NCBI GenBank assembly: GCA_016795425.1
Contig: JAEUHG010000106.1
Location: 1-64,000, forward strand
DNA length: 64,000 nt
Source of the DNA: Verrucomicrobiales bacterium
Lineage (GTDB): Bacteria; Verrucomicrobiota; Verrucomicrobiia; Limisphaerales; CAIMTB01
Direction: 5' to 3'
The position numbers and the translations under genes were made by a program. Positions 63,516-64,000 of the stretch are shown in pieces. The notes under the pieces are model-generated. The model searched no databases, had not been told where the DNA came from, and saw only the letters and a list, made by a program, of their open reading frames with translations. Numbering within the stretch: position 1 is the first letter of the stretch; the number at the start of each line of letters is the position of its first letter.

Positions 63516-64000
63516 ATGTCCGGCGTCAACGAGTCTATTGTCCGCGAATTCTTCGAGGAGCGCGGTTTCCTGGTGCGACAGCAGCGGAAATTCGTGGCAC
63601 CCGGCTTGGCTGCCGACGACGAGATTGATTTCGTGGTGCTGAATCCTCGACCGCAGGCGTCGACGCAAGACCGGCCGTTCATTCTCGAAGCGACCGATGT
63701 GGCATCCATCGTCTCGGCGGTGGTGGCGATCAAGGGGTGGCATACGGAAACCTTCAGTGCGGCGATGCTCGCCCAGGAACCGGAGTTGGCGCGCTTTACG
63801 GATCCGGACCGGGTCGCGCGCTGTGCGAAGACCCACGGGCTGGCGGAACCCGTGACACGGTTGCTCGTGGTGCCGGCCTTGCCGCAGACCCACGAGGCGC
63901 GGGCGGACGCCTCCGAAGCGTTGCGGGCGCGAGGGGTGGATGCCGTCCTGCCGTTCCGGACCTTGCTCGCGGATTTGCTGCTGCAGATCGAGGTGAACCG
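63516..64000 (+). CDS. Hypothetical protein, 3' end beyond the window
   Basis: 161 codons are visible from ATG 63516 (GGGAGAGG lies 2 bases upstream), open to the window edge. The protein begins MSGVNESIVREFFEERGFLV, then RQQRKFVAPGLAADDEIDFVVLNPRP and FILEATDVASIVSAVVAIKGWHTETFSAAML. The segment E-x-DFVV...EAT-x4-I-x4-V-IKGWH is reminiscent of nuclease-like or DNA-target-type proteins but no family is certain. It follows aroB closely and is probably co-transcribed. Confidence 0.75.
   Translation, partial: MSGVNESIVREFFEERGFLVRQQRKFVAPGLAADDEIDFVVLNPRPQASTQDRPFILEATDVASIVSAVVAIKGWHTETFSAAMLAQEPELARFTDPDRVARCAKTHGLAEPVTRLLVVPALPQTHEARADASEALRARGVDAVLPFRTLLADLLLQIEVN

Overview
The window reads as chromosomal DNA of a GC-rich (by eye above 60 % G+C) Verrucomicrobiota bacterium, most likely of the Limisphaerales/Pedosphaera side (old subdivision 3). 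The clues are established for that group: prepilin-type proteins carrying the [17 protein letters not shown]-terminus with an H-x-DG-like C-terminus, CotH/lamin-tail exoproteins, Tat-exported Gfo/Idh/MocA and DUF1501 proteins, a DUF1080/c-heme protein, and a Ser/Thr kinase beside an ECF sigma factor. The envelope is diderm (BamA, Skp/OmpH, OprB porin, lipoproteins). I see no tRNA, rRNA, CRISPR array, IS element or prophage. Coding density is high: no gene-free stretch exceeds about 210 bases.

Layout. 1-7.3 kb: tail of an upstream gene, a pseudopilin, a thioredoxin/heme/PDZ protein, a membrane protein, a CotH/lamin-tail exoprotein and a PmtA-like methyltransferase. 7.4-10 kb: a translationally coupled sulfur-relay-like module (rhodanese plus DsrE-type proteins) and a lipoprotein hydrolase. 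10-14.7 kb: dnaB-bamA-skp on the minus strand. 14.8-22.9 kb: sugar-isomerase-like protein, TgpA-type transglutaminase, TPMT-family methyltransferase, a TIM-barrel/sugar-dehydrogenase fusion, trpS and a BadF-type kinase. 22.9-28.7 kb: a five-gene TroABCD/ZnuABC-type metal import operon with an OprB porin inserted and a DtxR-like sensor domain fused to the first permease. 28.7-31.2 kb: NAD-dependent epimerase, ubiX and a ubiA-type prenyltransferase. 31.3-44.5 kb: Gfo/Idh protein, glnS, DUF1080/c-heme protein, a second pseudopilin, a very large CotH/lamin-tail/PA14 exoprotein and a PLP aminotransferase. 44.5-49.2 kb: divergent LysR regulator, a lipoprotein, a Ser/Thr kinase with a membrane tail, and a convergent ECF sigma factor. 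49.2-53.8 kb: a large alpha/beta hydrolase divergent from fabI with a 38-base perfect palindrome between them, then an N-acetylhexosamine-kinase-like protein and a DUF309 protein. 53.8-56.1 kb: pxpBCA. 56.3-64 kb: LolA-like secreted protein, DUF1501 and sulfatase pair, hisI, a membrane protein, lytic transglycosylase, aroB and a gene cut by the window edge.

How it fits together. Core functions (dnaB, bamA, skp, trpS, glnS, fabI, hisI, aroB) are interleaved with a saprophyte's toolkit for sugars and sulfated polymers (sulfatase, esterase-like hydrolase, sugar dehydrogenase, hexosamine kinases, Gfo/Idh) and secreted adhesion or display proteins. The most unusual unit is the metal operon: a candidate DtxR-type operator lies in front of it and one of its own permeases carries a DtxR-like metal-binding domain with both ligand triads at DtxR spacing, which suggests a transporter that senses its own substrate at the membrane.
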